A stretch of DNA of 64,000 nucleotides from Pseudomonas fluorescens (lineage in GTDB: Bacteria > Pseudomonadota > Gammaproteobacteria > Pseudomonadales > Pseudomonadaceae), in assembly GCF_900215245.1 (NCBI RefSeq), contig NZ_LT907842.1, forward strand, positions 372,001 to 436,000. Direction: 5' to 3'. The notes under the pieces are model-generated. The model worked only from the letters and a program-made list of their open reading frames with translations. It was not told where the DNA came from and did no database searches. The stretch's first letter is position 1. The number at the start of each line of letters is the position of its first letter. The position numbers and the translations under genes are program-made. Of this stretch, positions 17,251 through 26,594 are shown piece by piece.

Positions 17251-18597
17251 TTACTCGGCAGCAGGCGCTTCTGGCTTGCGGCGCTTGAGCGGCGCCATGC
17301 CGTCCTTGCTGACGAGCGACAGGTTGTCGGTCTTCGGCCGATTGGCGATCTTGCGCTTGGTTGGCGACTTGGCGCCGGCCTTCTTCTTATCGCCCTTGGC
17401 GTCGACTTTTTTCTTCTTCACGCCAACGGCTTTGCCCGACGCCTTGACCTTCTTCGGCCCGGTGTAAGTGCCTTTGACTTCCTTGATGGTGCGGCGCTCG
17501 AACGACTGCTTCAGGTAGCGCTCGATGCTCGACATCAGGTTCCAGTCGCCGTGGCAGATCAGCGAGATTGCCAGGCCATCGTTGCCGGCACGCCCGGTAC
17601 GGCCGATACGGTGCACGTATTCATCGCCGCTGCGTGGCATATCGAAGTTGATGACCATGTCCAGGCCATCCACGTCCAGGCCACGCGCAGCCACATCGGT
17701 GGCAACCAGGATTTTCACGCCGCCGGCCTTGAGACGGTCGATGGCCAGCTTGCGATCCTTCTGGTCTTTCTCACCGTGCAGCACAAAGGCCTTGTAGTCC
17801 TGCGCGACCAAACGACCGTAGATACGGTCAGCAGCAGCGCGGGTATTGGTGAACACGATGGCTTTCTGATAGGTCTCGTTGGCCAGCAGCCAGTTGAGGA
17901 TCTGTTCTTTGTGCACATTGTGGTCGGCAGTGACGATCTGCTGACGCGTGGTCGCGTTCAGGTCACTGACGTTGTTGACCTGCAGGTGCTCAGGGTTGTT
18001 CAGGACCTTGGCGACCATGTCGCGCAGGGTCGAACCGCCGGTGGTGGCGGAAAAGAGCATGGTCTGCTGGCGATTGACGCACTCGGCCACCAGGCGTTGC
18101 ACATCGTCGGCAAAGCCCATGTCGAGCATGCGGTCGGCTTCGTCGAGCACCAGCACTTCGACTTCCTTGAGGTCAAGGTTGCCGGCGTTGAGTTGCTCGA
18201 TCATACGGCCTGGGGTGCCGATCAGAATGTCTGGCACTTTGCGCAGCATCGCGGCCTGGACCTTGAAGTCTTCGCCGCCGGTGATCAGGCCGGACTTGAT
18301 GAAGGTGAACTGCGAGAAACGCTCCACTTCCTTCAAGGTCTGCTGGGCCAGCTCGCGAGTCGGCAGCAGGATCAGGGTCTTGATACTGACGCGGACTTTG
18401 GCCGGGCCAATCAGGCGGTGCAGAATCGGCAGAACGAAAGCGGCGGTCTTGCCACTCCCGGTTTGAGCCGTCACCCGCAGGTCACGCCCTTCGAGCGCGA
18501 GCGGGATGGCCGCTGCTTGCACAGGCGTAGGCTCGACAAATTTAAGCTCGGCCACGGCTTTGAGCAGGCGTTCGTGCAGGGCGAATTGGGAAAACAC
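17251..18597 (-). CDS. DEAD-box RNA helicase
   Basis: 448 residues with all core motifs: Q motif (PTPVQ, 23-27), AQTGSGKT (44-51), PTRELAQ (79-85), TPGR (128-131), DEAD (152-155), SAT (183-185), and HRIGRTGR in the C-terminal RecA-like domain. The tail is Lys-rich (GKAVGVKKKKVDAKGDKKK), as in RhlE-like helicases, and may bind RNA. The start is GTG at 18597 after GAGGTAGCACCC; the longer upstream frame has no supporting features. It probably acts in ribosome assembly or RNA decay. Confidence 0.88.
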   Translation of the reverse strand: MFSQFALHERLLKAVAELKFVEPTPVQAAAIPLALEGRDLRVTAQTGSGKTAAFVLPILHRLIGPAKVRVSIKTLILLPTRELAQQTLKEVERFSQFTFIKSGLITGGEDFKVQAAMLRKVPDILIGTPGRMIEQLNAGNLDLKEVEVLVLDEADRMLDMGFADDVQRLVAECVNRQQTMLFSATTGGSTLRDMVAKVLNNPEHLQVNNVSDLNATTRQQIVTADHNVHKEQILNWLLANETYQKAIVFTNTRAAADRIYGRLVAQDYKAFVLHGEKDQKDRKLAIDRLKAGGVKILVATDVAARGLDVDGLDMVINFDMPRSGDEYVHRIGRTGRAGNDGLAISLICHGDWNLMSSIERYLKQSFERRTIKEVKGTYTGPKKVKASGKAVGVKKKKVDAKGDKKKAGAKSPTKRKIANRPKTDNLSLVSKDGMAPLKRRKPEAPAAE

Positions 18598-18790
18598 GGG
18601 TGCTACCTCGAAGAAATACAAAATATCAGCTGCATAGGGTAACGGTTTCGGGCGTCCAAACCGAGTTTCTTTACGCGAACGGCGCGAATCAGCTGCTTTT
18701 TTGTTAAGACATTTGTCCGTAAAACCAACTTTGTCGCACTTAAATGCTCTAATCGGCCCGTGTTGTCTTACAGAAGAATCGGTTTCGCAC

Positions 18791-20089
18791 ATGGATATCA
18801 AACAGTTCTGGCTCAACCTCCAAGACCTTTGGGGCACCCTCGACCAACACCCGTTGCTGCATTCCGGCCTGGGTTTGCTGGTTCTACTGGTGGTGGCCCT
18901 GCTGCTCGGACGGGTAGCGCGTTACCTCATTCTCCACGCCGTCAAATTGCTCGGCCGGCAACCGGCGCTGCATTGGCTCAACGACCTGCGGCACAACAAA
19001 GTCTTTCATCGCCTGGCGCAGATGACGCCATCCCTGGTGATTCAGTTCGGCCTGTACCTGGTACCGGGCCTGAGCAAAACCGCCACGTTGTTTATCGGCA
19101 ATGTGGCGCTGGCGTTCACCATCCTGTTCATGACGCTGGCGGTGAGCGCCCTGCTCAACGCCTTGCTGGATATCTACGCACGCACCGAACATGCCCGCAC
19201 CCGCTCGATCAAGGGCTACGTGCAACTGACGAAAATGGTGCTGTTCGTGTTCGCCGCGATCATCATCGTCGCCACCCTGATCGACCGCTCGCCCTTGTTG
19301 CTGCTGTCCGGTTTGGGTGCGATGTCGGCGGTGATTTTGTTGGTGTACAAGGACACCCTGCTGTCATTCGTCGCCAGCGTGCAACTGACCAGCAACGACA
19401 TGTTACGGGTCGGCGACTGGATCGAAATGCCTCAGGTCGGCGCCGACGGTGACGTGGTGGATATCACCCTGCACACGGTCAAGGTGCAGAACTTCGACAA
19501 GACCATCGTTTCCATCCCGACCTGGCGCCTGATGTCCGAGTCGTTCAAGAACTGGCGCGGTATGCAGGCGTCCGGCGGGCGCCGTATCAAGCGCAGCCTG
19601 CACATCGACGCCAGCGGCGTGCGTTTCCTGCGCGACGATGAAGAAGTGCGGATGACCCAGGTGCACCTGCTCACTGACTACATCAGCCGCAAGCAGGCCG
19701 AACTCAAGGCCTGGAACGAAGCCCAAGGCAACAGCGCGCAACTGTCGGCTAACCGCCGCCGCATGACCAACCTCGGCACTTTCCGCGCGTATGCCCTGGC
19801 GTATCTGAAAAGCCACCCGGACATCCAGCCGAACATGACCTGCATGGTGCGCCAGATGCAAACCACCGCCCAGGGCGTGCCGCTGGAAATCTACTGCTTC
19901 ACCCGCACCACGGCGTGGGCCGATTACGAGCGTATCCAGGGGGATATTTTTGATTATCTGCTGGCGGTGTTGCCGGAGTTCGGCTTGAGCGTGTATCAAC
20001 AGCCGAGCGGCAATGATTTACGCGCAGGCGTATTGCCCGCGGTGTTGGGCGCCAGTCATGTGCCTGCGCTCGAACGCAGCGCGGTATAA
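18791..20089 (+). CDS. MscS-family mechanosensitive channel, YbdG-like
   Basis: 432 residues: about five transmembrane segments, then the MscS domain with GLGAMSAVILLVYKDTLLSFVASVQL as pore/beta-domain transition and DWIEMP and SIPTW motifs. The C-terminal cytoplasmic region is extended, as in E. coli YbdG (MscM). It would open under membrane tension and release solutes. It is divergent from the helicase gene with a 193-bp gap. Confidence 0.85.
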   Translation: MDIKQFWLNLQDLWGTLDQHPLLHSGLGLLVLLVVALLLGRVARYLILHAVKLLGRQPALHWLNDLRHNKVFHRLAQMTPSLVIQFGLYLVPGLSKTATLFIGNVALAFTILFMTLAVSALLNALLDIYARTEHARTRSIKGYVQLTKMVLFVFAAIIIVATLIDRSPLLLLSGLGAMSAVILLVYKDTLLSFVASVQLTSNDMLRVGDWIEMPQVGADGDVVDITLHTVKVQNFDKTIVSIPTWRLMSESFKNWRGMQASGGRRIKRSLHIDASGVRFLRDDEEVRMTQVHLLTDYISRKQAELKAWNEAQGNSAQLSANRRRMTNLGTFRAYALAYLKSHPDIQPNMTCMVRQMQTTAQGVPLEIYCFTRTTAWADYERIQGDIFDYLLAVLPEFGLSVYQQPSGNDLRAGVLPAVLGASHVPALERSAV

Positions 20090-20100
20090 GGCTACCCTTC

Positions 20101-20134
20101 GCCTGTGGGAGCGGGTTTGCCCGCCCCCGCAGGC
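20101..20134. repeat. REP-type hairpin
   Basis: GCCTGTGGGAGCGGG faces GCCCGCCCCCGCAGGC across a short loop, with a few mismatches. It lies between the channel gene and the converging EamA gene and may act as their terminator. Confidence 0.7.
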
Positions 20135-20136
20135 AT

Positions 20137-21003
20137 TCAGCGCAGGATCGCCTCCTGGCGTGCGCCCAACCGACTGATCCACACCGCCCCCAGAATCACC
20201 AAGCCGCCCAACGCCAAGCGCCCCAGCGGCTCGTGCTGGTTCCAGATCAACAGGTTCAGCAACAGCCCCACCGGCACATGCAGGTTGTTCATCACCGCCA
20301 GGGTGCCACCATTGACCAGGCAAGCGCCCTTGTTCCACCAGTACATACCCAGCGCGGTGCTGACCAATCCGAGGAACACCAGCACGCCCCATTGCAGTGG
20401 CGCTTGCGGCAGGAAGTCGGCTTTGCCGAACAGCAGGAATGCCGGCAACACCACGATCAACGCGCCCAGGTAGAAGTAGCCAAACCGCCGGTAGTGCGGC
20501 AAATCACTCGGATAACGCGCCACCAGATGCTTGTACATCACTTGCCCGGCCGCGTAGGTGAAGTTGGCCAGTTGCAGGAGCAGGAAGCCACCAAGGAAGT
20601 GCGGGGTGATCTGGTCGAAACGGATCACAGCCGCGCCGCCCACCGCCACCAGTGCCGCGATCAGCGCCCAAGGATTGAAGCGTCGATTCAGCGCATCTTC
20701 GATCAGGGTCACGTGCAACGGCGTGAGGATGGTGAACAGCAACACCTCCGGCACCGTGAGCACGCGAAAGCTCAGGTACAGGCACACATAGGTCACGCCG
20801 AACTGCAGCGCGCCAATCACCAGCATGCCGCGCATGAACCTGGATTCTACCGAGCGCCAGCGGGTCAGCGGGATAAACACCAGCCCGGCGAGCACCACGC
20901 GCACCAGCACCGCGAAGTAGCTGTCGACATGACCGGCGAGGTATTCGCCGATCAAGCTGAAGGAAAATGCCTGAATCAGGGTGACAACCAGTAGATAGCC
21001 CAT
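20137..21003 (-). CDS. EamA/DMT-family transporter
   Basis: 288 residues with ten hydrophobic segments in two EamA halves (YLLVVTLIQAFSFSLIGEYLAG at the start; GLVSTALGMYWWNKGACLVNGGTLAVMNN in the second half). It resembles the carboxylate/amino-acid/amine exporters. The start is set by GAGGCGCGC before ATG at 21003. A terminator-type hairpin lies about 70 bp upstream on the same strand. The substrate is unknown. Confidence 0.83.
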   Translation of the reverse strand: MGYLLVVTLIQAFSFSLIGEYLAGHVDSYFAVLVRVVLAGLVFIPLTRWRSVESRFMRGMLVIGALQFGVTYVCLYLSFRVLTVPEVLLFTILTPLHVTLIEDALNRRFNPWALIAALVAVGGAAVIRFDQITPHFLGGFLLLQLANFTYAAGQVMYKHLVARYPSDLPHYRRFGYFYLGALIVVLPAFLLFGKADFLPQAPLQWGVLVFLGLVSTALGMYWWNKGACLVNGGTLAVMNNLHVPVGLLLNLLIWNQHEPLGRLALGGLVILGAVWISRLGARQEAILR

Positions 21004-21065
21004 GCGCGCCTCGTTTCGAATGGGCGCGACTTTAAGGGTTTTCGGTGTTTGACGGAACTCGGGGC

Positions 21066-21100
21066 AAAAAAAACCCGACCTCGCTATAGCGGCAGTCGGG
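21066..21100 (-). terminator. Intrinsic terminator after azoR, or attenuator in the EamA leader
   Basis: On the reverse strand CCCGAC...GTCGGG with an inner CGCTATAGCG palindrome is followed by eight T residues. It is 116 bp after the azoR stop and 63 bp before the EamA start, so it could end azoR transcripts or attenuate the EamA gene. Confidence 0.8.
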
Positions 21101-21215
21101 TAGGAGCACTCAGGAGCAACAAGTGCAAAGGGAGGTTCGATACGCGTACTTGAAGGGTTTGCGTGAAGCGATATAAACACCCGGCGATTATGTGACGATT
21201 AACCGTTGACTCGGT

Positions 21216-21818
21216 TCATGCCACAAGTTGCGCCAGCAACGCCTTGGCGTGGTTAAGGCCTTTTTCCTGGAAGTCACCGCTCAAGTTCACCCCTTCGGCA
21301 TGAATGAACGTGACGTCATGAATCCCGATAAAGGCCATGACCTGGCGCAGGTAAGGTTCCTGGTGATCGGAGCTGGCGCCGGTATGAATGCCGCCGCGAG
21401 CGGTCAGCACAATCGCGCGCTTGCCGTGCAGCAATCCCTGGGGGCCGGTGGCGGTGTACTTGAAGGTCACACCGGCACGCAACACGTGGTCCAGCCAGGC
21501 TTTGAGGGTGCTGGGGATAGCGAAGTTGTACATCGGTGCAGCCATCACCAGCACGTCGGCGGCGAGCAATTCGTCGGTCAATTGGTTGGAGCGGTCCAGG
21601 GAAGCCTGTTCGATCGCGCTGCGCTGTTCGGCAGGTTTCATCCAGCCGCCGAGCAGATGCGTGTCCAGGTGCGGCACGGGGTTCAGCGCAACGTCACGCA
21701 CGGTGATCTGATCCGCCGGGTAAGCCGCCTGCCATTGGCTGATGAACTGCTGGGTCAGTTGGCGAGAGATCGAATCCTGCTGGCGGGCGCTGCTTTCGAT
21801 GATCAGAACGTTGGACAT
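21216..21818 (-). CDS. azoR: FMN-dependent NADH azoreductase
   Basis: 200 residues, the usual length for AzoR. Flavodoxin-like fold features are MSNVLIIESSARQQDSISRQLT at the N-terminus, PMYNFAIPSTLKAWLDHVLRAGVTF in the middle and the FMN-contact region TARGGIHTG. It reduces azo compounds and quinones with NADH and is cytoplasmic. GGAG lies 11 nt before the ATG. Confidence 0.9.
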   Translation of the reverse strand: MSNVLIIESSARQQDSISRQLTQQFISQWQAAYPADQITVRDVALNPVPHLDTHLLGGWMKPAEQRSAIEQASLDRSNQLTDELLAADVLVMAAPMYNFAIPSTLKAWLDHVLRAGVTFKYTATGPQGLLHGKRAIVLTARGGIHTGASSDHQEPYLRQVMAFIGIHDVTFIHAEGVNLSGDFQEKGLNHAKALLAQLVA

Positions 21819-21969
21819 GGCTCGGTAGGCTCCATCTGCAAATGCTGTAAGGCGATGGAGAAAAGATTAGCCAGGGCCGATTCGATAAAAAAGCGCAAAA
21901 AACTGCTACAACCCATCTAGAAATTTGTTTATAAGCGGAGTATTGCTGTGGGCATGCTCCGCTGCTGCG

Positions 21970-22284
21970 TTATTTTGGAGCGCACGTCAGCTTGATGCGC
22001 ATTTTGATAATGCTCCGGCTGAAATTGACCGTGGTGTTGGTGCTTTTGCCCGCCTCGACCGTGACTTTACGCGCACGGGGCGCCTCCGGGCCGTTGGTGA
22101 AGACCATTTTGCACACCGCGTCGTTGGCCCCGTAGTTGGTCAACCGAATCGAGCTGATAGTGCTGTCGATATCGGACGCGCTGTAATCAATCTTCACCCC
22201 CTGAATATCTTTGGAAACATCGGTGGTATAGGCAAACGCCGTCAATGGCAGCAGCGCCAGCAGCACACAACAGAATTTTCTCAT
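21970..22284 (-). CDS. Small secreted protein of unknown function
   Basis: 104 residues: signal peptide (MRKFCCVLLALLPLTAFA) and a mature domain of about 86 residues with two cysteines (AVCKM, LTCAPK), likely a disulfide-bonded beta fold in the periplasm. ATG at 22284 is preceded by GGAGACTGCCGA. It is divergent from the LysR gene by 49 bp. No function can be assigned. Confidence 0.75.
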   Translation of the reverse strand: MRKFCCVLLALLPLTAFAYTTDVSKDIQGVKIDYSASDIDSTISSIRLTNYGANDAVCKMVFTNGPEAPRARKVTVEAGKSTNTTVNFSRSIIKMRIKLTCAPK

Positions 22285-22333
22285 TCGGCAGTCTCCAATA
22301 AGGACTGCCAGCTTAGGACAAGAGGAGCTCATC

Positions 22334-23257
22334 TTGAAAGCGCCCCGCGTTACCCTTGATCAATGGCGCACGCTGCAGGCCGTGGTCGACCATGGTGGCT
22401 TCGCCCAAGCGGCTGAAGCGCTGCACCGTTCGCAGTCCTCGGTGAGTTACACCGTGGCGCGCATGCAAGACCAGCTCGGCGTGCCGCTGCTGCGCATCGA
22501 CGGGCGCAAGGCGGTGCTCACTGAAGCCGGTGAAGTGCTGTTGCGCCGCTCCCGGCAACTGGTGAAAAACGCCAGCCAACTGGAAGACCTCGCCCACCAT
22601 ATGGAACAAGGCTGGGAAGCCGAAGTGCGGCTGGTGGTGGATGCCGCTTACCCCAATGCGCGCCTGGTACGCGCGCTGACCGCCTTTATGCCGCAAAGCC
22701 GTGGGTGTCGCGTGCGCTTGCGTGAAGAGGTGCTGTCAGGCGTTGAAGAGCTATTGATGGAGGGCGTGGCCGACCTGGCCATCAGCAGCTTCGTCATCCC
22801 GGGCTACCTGGGCACAGAACTGAGCGATGTCGAGTTTATCGCCGTGGCCCACCCCGAGCATTCCCTGCATCGCTTGAACCGCGAGTTGAGTTTCCAGGAC
22901 CTGGAGAGCCAGATGCAGGTGGTGATCCGCGACTCCGGCCGCCAGCAGCCGCGAGACGTCGGCTGGCTCGGCGCCGAACAACGCTGGACCGTCGGCAGCC
23001 TGGCCACCGCCGCCGCCTTTGTCAGCAGCGGCCTGGGCTTTGCGTGGCTGCCCCGGCACATGATTGAGCGCGAACTCAACGAAGGCCTGCTCAAGCAGCT
23101 ACCCTTGGAAAAGGGCGGCAGCCGCAACCCGACGTTCTACCTGTATGCGAACAAGGACAAACCCCTGGGCCCGGCCACGCAGATTCTTGTGGAGTTGCTG
23201 CGCACCTTTGACACCGCCCCTCTGGACGCGCCTTTCGCCGCCCCCCAGCAAGCCTGA
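22334..23257 (+). CDS. LysR-family regulator
   Basis: 307 residues with a LysR winged helix (VTLDQWRTLQAVVDHGGFAQAAEALHRSQSSVS) and effector domain. The start is TTG at 22334, placed by GAGGAG 8 nt upstream. It lies 14 bp before the alpha/beta hydrolase gene on the same strand, which suggests co-transcription. The target and ligand are unknown. Confidence 0.85.
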   Translation: MKAPRVTLDQWRTLQAVVDHGGFAQAAEALHRSQSSVSYTVARMQDQLGVPLLRIDGRKAVLTEAGEVLLRRSRQLVKNASQLEDLAHHMEQGWEAEVRLVVDAAYPNARLVRALTAFMPQSRGCRVRLREEVLSGVEELLMEGVADLAISSFVIPGYLGTELSDVEFIAVAHPEHSLHRLNRELSFQDLESQMQVVIRDSGRQQPRDVGWLGAEQRWTVGSLATAAAFVSSGLGFAWLPRHMIERELNEGLLKQLPLEKGGSRNPTFYLYANKDKPLGPATQILVELLRTFDTAPLDAPFAAPQQA

Positions 23258-23271
23258 AACGGAGTTCGTGC

Positions 23272-24075
23272 ATGGCCTGGTTCGACCATGAAGGATGCAG
23301 CCTGCATTACGAGGAATATGGCCACGGCAACCCGCTGATTCTGATCCACGGCCTGGGTTCCAGCAGCCTGGATTGGGAGCTGCAAATTCCGGTGCTGGCC
23401 AGGCATTACCGCCTGATCGTAGTGGATGTACGCGGCCATGGTCGTTCCGACAAACCGCGCGAGCGCTACAGCATCAAAGGCTTCACTGCCGACCTGAGCG
23501 CCTTGACCGAACACCTGAACCTGCCACCGGCCCATGTGGTGGGCTTGTCCATGGGCGGCATGATTGCCTTCCAGTTCGCCGTGGATGAACCCGCCCAGGT
23601 CAAGAGCCTGTGCATCGTCAACAGCGCACCCGAAGTCAAAGTGCGCAGTGCCGATGACTATTGGCAATGGGCCAAGCGCTGGAGCCTGGCGCGACTGCTT
23701 AGCCTGTCGACCATCGGCAAGGCGTTGGGTGACCGATTATTCCCCAAGCCGGAGCAACATGACCTGCGTCGCAAGATGGCCGAGCGCTGGGCAAAGAACG
23801 ACAAACGTGCTTATCTCGCCAGCTTCGACGCGATTGTGGGCTGGGGCGTGCAGGAACAACTTTCCAGAATTACCTGTCCAACCCTGGTCATCAGCGCCGA
23901 CCATGACTACACCCCCGTGGCGCAGAAAGAAATCTATGTAAAACTGCTGCCCGATGCGCGGCTGGTGGTGATCGAGGATTCCCGCCATGCCACGCCCTTG
24001 GATCAACCCGATGTCTTTAACGCTACCTTGCTCGATTTTCTAAAGACCGTCGAAACCACTACCCAGGATCACTGA
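23272..24075 (+). CDS. Alpha/beta hydrolase
   Basis: 267 residues of the alpha/beta fold: oxyanion region HGLGSSSLDW (about 26-35), nucleophile elbow G-L-S-M-G-G (Ser about 94), acidic residue in SADHDYTPV, and His in EDSRHATPLDQP. The catalytic triad appears intact. It resembles general esterases/3-oxoadipate enol-lactonase relatives. The substrate is unknown. It forms a unit with the LysR gene upstream and ppiA 3 bp downstream. Confidence 0.85.
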   Translation: MAWFDHEGCSLHYEEYGHGNPLILIHGLGSSSLDWELQIPVLARHYRLIVVDVRGHGRSDKPRERYSIKGFTADLSALTEHLNLPPAHVVGLSMGGMIAFQFAVDEPAQVKSLCIVNSAPEVKVRSADDYWQWAKRWSLARLLSLSTIGKALGDRLFPKPEQHDLRRKMAERWAKNDKRAYLASFDAIVGWGVQEQLSRITCPTLVISADHDYTPVAQKEIYVKLLPDARLVVIEDSRHATPLDQPDVFNATLLDFLKTVETTTQDH

Positions 24076-24078
24076 CCC

Positions 24079-24642
24079 ATGCTGAAAAAAATCGCCTTCT
24101 TTGCCGGCTCCGTACTGTTCGCGGCCAACCTGATGGCTGCCGAGCCCGCCAAGGCCCAGCACGTACTGATCACCACCACCAACGGCGACATTGAAATCGA
24201 ACTGGACCCGGTCAAGGCGCCAATCAGCACCAAGAACTTTCTGGCCTACGTCGACAGCGGTTTCTACACCAACACGATCTTCCACCGGGTAATCCCCGGC
24301 TTCATGGTCCAGGGCGGCGGGTTCACTGCGCAGATGTCGCAGAAGGAGACCAAAGCGCCCATCAAGAACGAAGCCAGCAACGGCCTGCATAACGTGCGTG
24401 GCACCCTGTCGATGGCGCGCACCAGTGAACCGAACTCGGCCACCAGCCAGTTCTTCATCAACGTGGCCGACAATGCGTTCCTCGACCCGGGCCGTGACGC
24501 CGGTTATGCCGTGTTCGCCAAAGTCGTCAAAGGCATGGACGTGGTAGACGTCATCGTCAACTCGCAGACCACCACCAAGCAGGGCATGCAAAACGTGCCT
24601 ATCGATCCTGTTTTGATCAAGTCGGCCAAACGCATCGACTGA
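24079..24642 (+). CDS. ppiA: Periplasmic peptidyl-prolyl cis-trans isomerase (cyclophilin)
   Basis: 187 residues: signal peptide (to about AAEPAKA) and a complete cyclophilin domain with [30 protein letters not shown] and the catalytic Arg in FHR. The length fits PpiA. It catalyses proline isomerisation during folding of exported proteins. It starts 3 bp after the hydrolase stop. A GCGGTGC/GCACCGC hairpin follows the stop. Confidence 0.9.
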   Translation: MLKKIAFFAGSVLFAANLMAAEPAKAQHVLITTTNGDIEIELDPVKAPISTKNFLAYVDSGFYTNTIFHRVIPGFMVQGGGFTAQMSQKETKAPIKNEASNGLHNVRGTLSMARTSEPNSATSQFFINVADNAFLDPGRDAGYAVFAKVVKGMDVVDVIVNSQTTTKQGMQNVPIDPVLIKSAKRID

Positions 24643-24661
24643 GGTCTGCAGGCAGCTCCGT

Positions 24662-24682
24662 GCGGTGCTCACAAGGCACCGC
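24662..24682 (+). terminator. Possible terminator hairpin after ppiA
   Basis: GCGGTGC (24662-24668) and GCACCGC (24676-24682) pair perfectly around a 7-nt loop, 19 bp after the ppiA stop. Only three T residues follow downstream, so it is a weak terminator at best. Confidence 0.4.
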
Positions 24683-24724
24683 GCATATTTGAACAGGAGA
24701 GCCCGCCAGGCGGGCGTCAACCTA

Positions 24725-26557
24725 ATGCTCTATCGTCGCTTTGAACAACTGATTGATATCTTCCGCGACGCCCCCAGCGCCGCCCCTCCCGACAAAGTCC
24801 TGCCCTTCTACCTCTACTATCTGCGCCAGGTGTGGCCAAGCTTCGCTGCCTTGCTGGTGGTGGGCCTGATCGGCGCGCTGATCGAAGTGGCGTTGTTCAG
24901 CTACCTGAGCCGCATCATTGACTTGGCCCAGGGCACGCCGCCGGCCAACTTCTTCCAGATCCACAGCACCGAGTTGATCTGGATGGCCGTGGTCGCCCTG
25001 CTGCTGCGCCCGATCTTCAACGGCCTGCATGACTTACTGGTGCACCAGACCATCAACCCGGGCATGACCAGCCTGATCCGTTGGCAAAACCACAGCTACG
25101 TGCTCAAGCAGAGCCTGAATTTCTTCCAGAACGATTTCGCCGGGCGCATCGCCCAGCGCATCATGCAAACCGGCAACTCCTTGCGTGACTCGGCGGTGGC
25201 GACGGCGGAAGCCATCTGGCACGTGTCGATCTATGCGATCAGTTCGCTCGTATTGTTTGCCGAGGCCGACTGGCGGCTGATGATCCCGCTGATCACCTGG
25301 ATTATTTGTTACAGCGTTGCACTGCGCTACTTCGTGCCCCGCGTGAAGGAACGCTCGGTGATTTCCTCCGAGGCGCGCTCCAAGTTGATGGGCCGCATTG
25401 TCGATGGCTACACCAACATCACAACCTTGAAGCTGTTCGCCCATACGCAGAATGAGCAGGAATACGCCAAGGAAGCGATCATCGAGCAAACCGAAAAAAC
25501 CCAACTGGCCGCCCGCGTGCTCACCAGCATGGACGTGACGATTGCCATCTTGAACGGCCTGTTGATTGTCACCACCACCGGCCTGGCATTGTGGCTGTGG
25601 ACGCAGTCACTGATCTCCGTCGGCGCGATTGCCCTGGCCACCGGCCTGGTGATTCGGATCGTCAACATGTCTGGCTGGATCATGTGGGTGGTCAACGGTA
25701 TTTTCGAAAACATCGGCATGGTGCAGGACGGTCTTAAAACCATCGCGGCGCCGCTGGCGGTGACCGACCGCGAGAACGCCCCACGCCTGAACGTACCCCA
25801 TGGCGAAGTGCGTTTCGAACAGGTGGATTTCCACTACGGCAAGCAGAGCGGGATCATTAGTGGCCTGAACCTGAACATCAAGGCCGGGGAAAAAATCGGC
25901 TTGATCGGCCCGTCCGGTGCAGGCAAGTCGACCTTGGTCAACCTGCTGCTGCGCCTGTACGACCTGCAAGGCGGGCGCATCCTGATCGATGGCCAGAACA
26001 TCGCTGAGGTCGCCCAGGAAAGCCTGCGCGCACAGATTGGCATGATCACCCAGGACACCTCACTGCTGCACCGCTCGATCCGTGACAACTTACTGTACGG
26101 CAAGCCGGATGCCACCGACGAGGAACTCACCGCCGCCATCCGCAAGGCCCGCGCCGATGAGTTCATCCCGCTGCTCTCAGACGCCGAAGGGCGTACTGGC
26201 CTGGATGCCCACGTGGGCGAGCGCGGCGTGAAGCTCTCCGGCGGGCAACGCCAGCGCATCGCCATCGCACGGGTGTTGCTCAAGGACGCGCCGATTCTGA
26301 TCATGGATGAAGCCACTTCGGCGCTGGACTCGGAAGTGGAAGCGGCGATCCAGGAAAGCCTGGAAACCCTGATGCAGGGCAAGACGGTGATTGCAATTGC
26401 GCACCGGCTGTCGACCATTGCACGGATGGACAGGCTGGTCGTGCTGGAGAAAGGCCAGATCGCCGAGACGGGCAGCCATGCCGAGTTGCTCGTCCAGGGT
26501 GGGCTGTATGCCAGGTTGTGGCAGCACCAGACTGGCGGGTTTGTCGGTATCGATTAA
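24725..26557 (+). CDS. ABC exporter (fused permease and ATPase)
   Basis: 610 residues: six-helix permease in the first about 340 residues and an ATPase with Walker A GPSGAGKST (about 396), signature LSGGQRQRIA and Walker B ILIMDEATSALDSE. This is the half-transporter layout of MsbA-like/multidrug exporters, which act as dimers in the inner membrane. The ATG at 24725 has no strong ribosome binding site; GGAG lies about 25 bp upstream. The substrate is unknown. Confidence 0.86.
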   Translation: MLYRRFEQLIDIFRDAPSAAPPDKVLPFYLYYLRQVWPSFAALLVVGLIGALIEVALFSYLSRIIDLAQGTPPANFFQIHSTELIWMAVVALLLRPIFNGLHDLLVHQTINPGMTSLIRWQNHSYVLKQSLNFFQNDFAGRIAQRIMQTGNSLRDSAVATAEAIWHVSIYAISSLVLFAEADWRLMIPLITWIICYSVALRYFVPRVKERSVISSEARSKLMGRIVDGYTNITTLKLFAHTQNEQEYAKEAIIEQTEKTQLAARVLTSMDVTIAILNGLLIVTTTGLALWLWTQSLISVGAIALATGLVIRIVNMSGWIMWVVNGIFENIGMVQDGLKTIAAPLAVTDRENAPRLNVPHGEVRFEQVDFHYGKQSGIISGLNLNIKAGEKIGLIGPSGAGKSTLVNLLLRLYDLQGGRILIDGQNIAEVAQESLRAQIGMITQDTSLLHRSIRDNLLYGKPDATDEELTAAIRKARADEFIPLLSDAEGRTGLDAHVGERGVKLSGGQRQRIAIARVLLKDAPILIMDEATSALDSEVEAAIQESLETLMQGKTVIAIAHRLSTIARMDRLVVLEKGQIAETGSHAELLVQGGLYARLWQHQTGGFVGID

Positions 26558-26594
26558 TGCGCAGGGGCCCGGGCAAGCCCCCCTCTGAACGAAT

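Noticed and set aside
17551..18642. 363-codon frame opposite the DEAD-box helicase
   Set aside because: A shadow frame; the helicase motifs on the other strand are complete.
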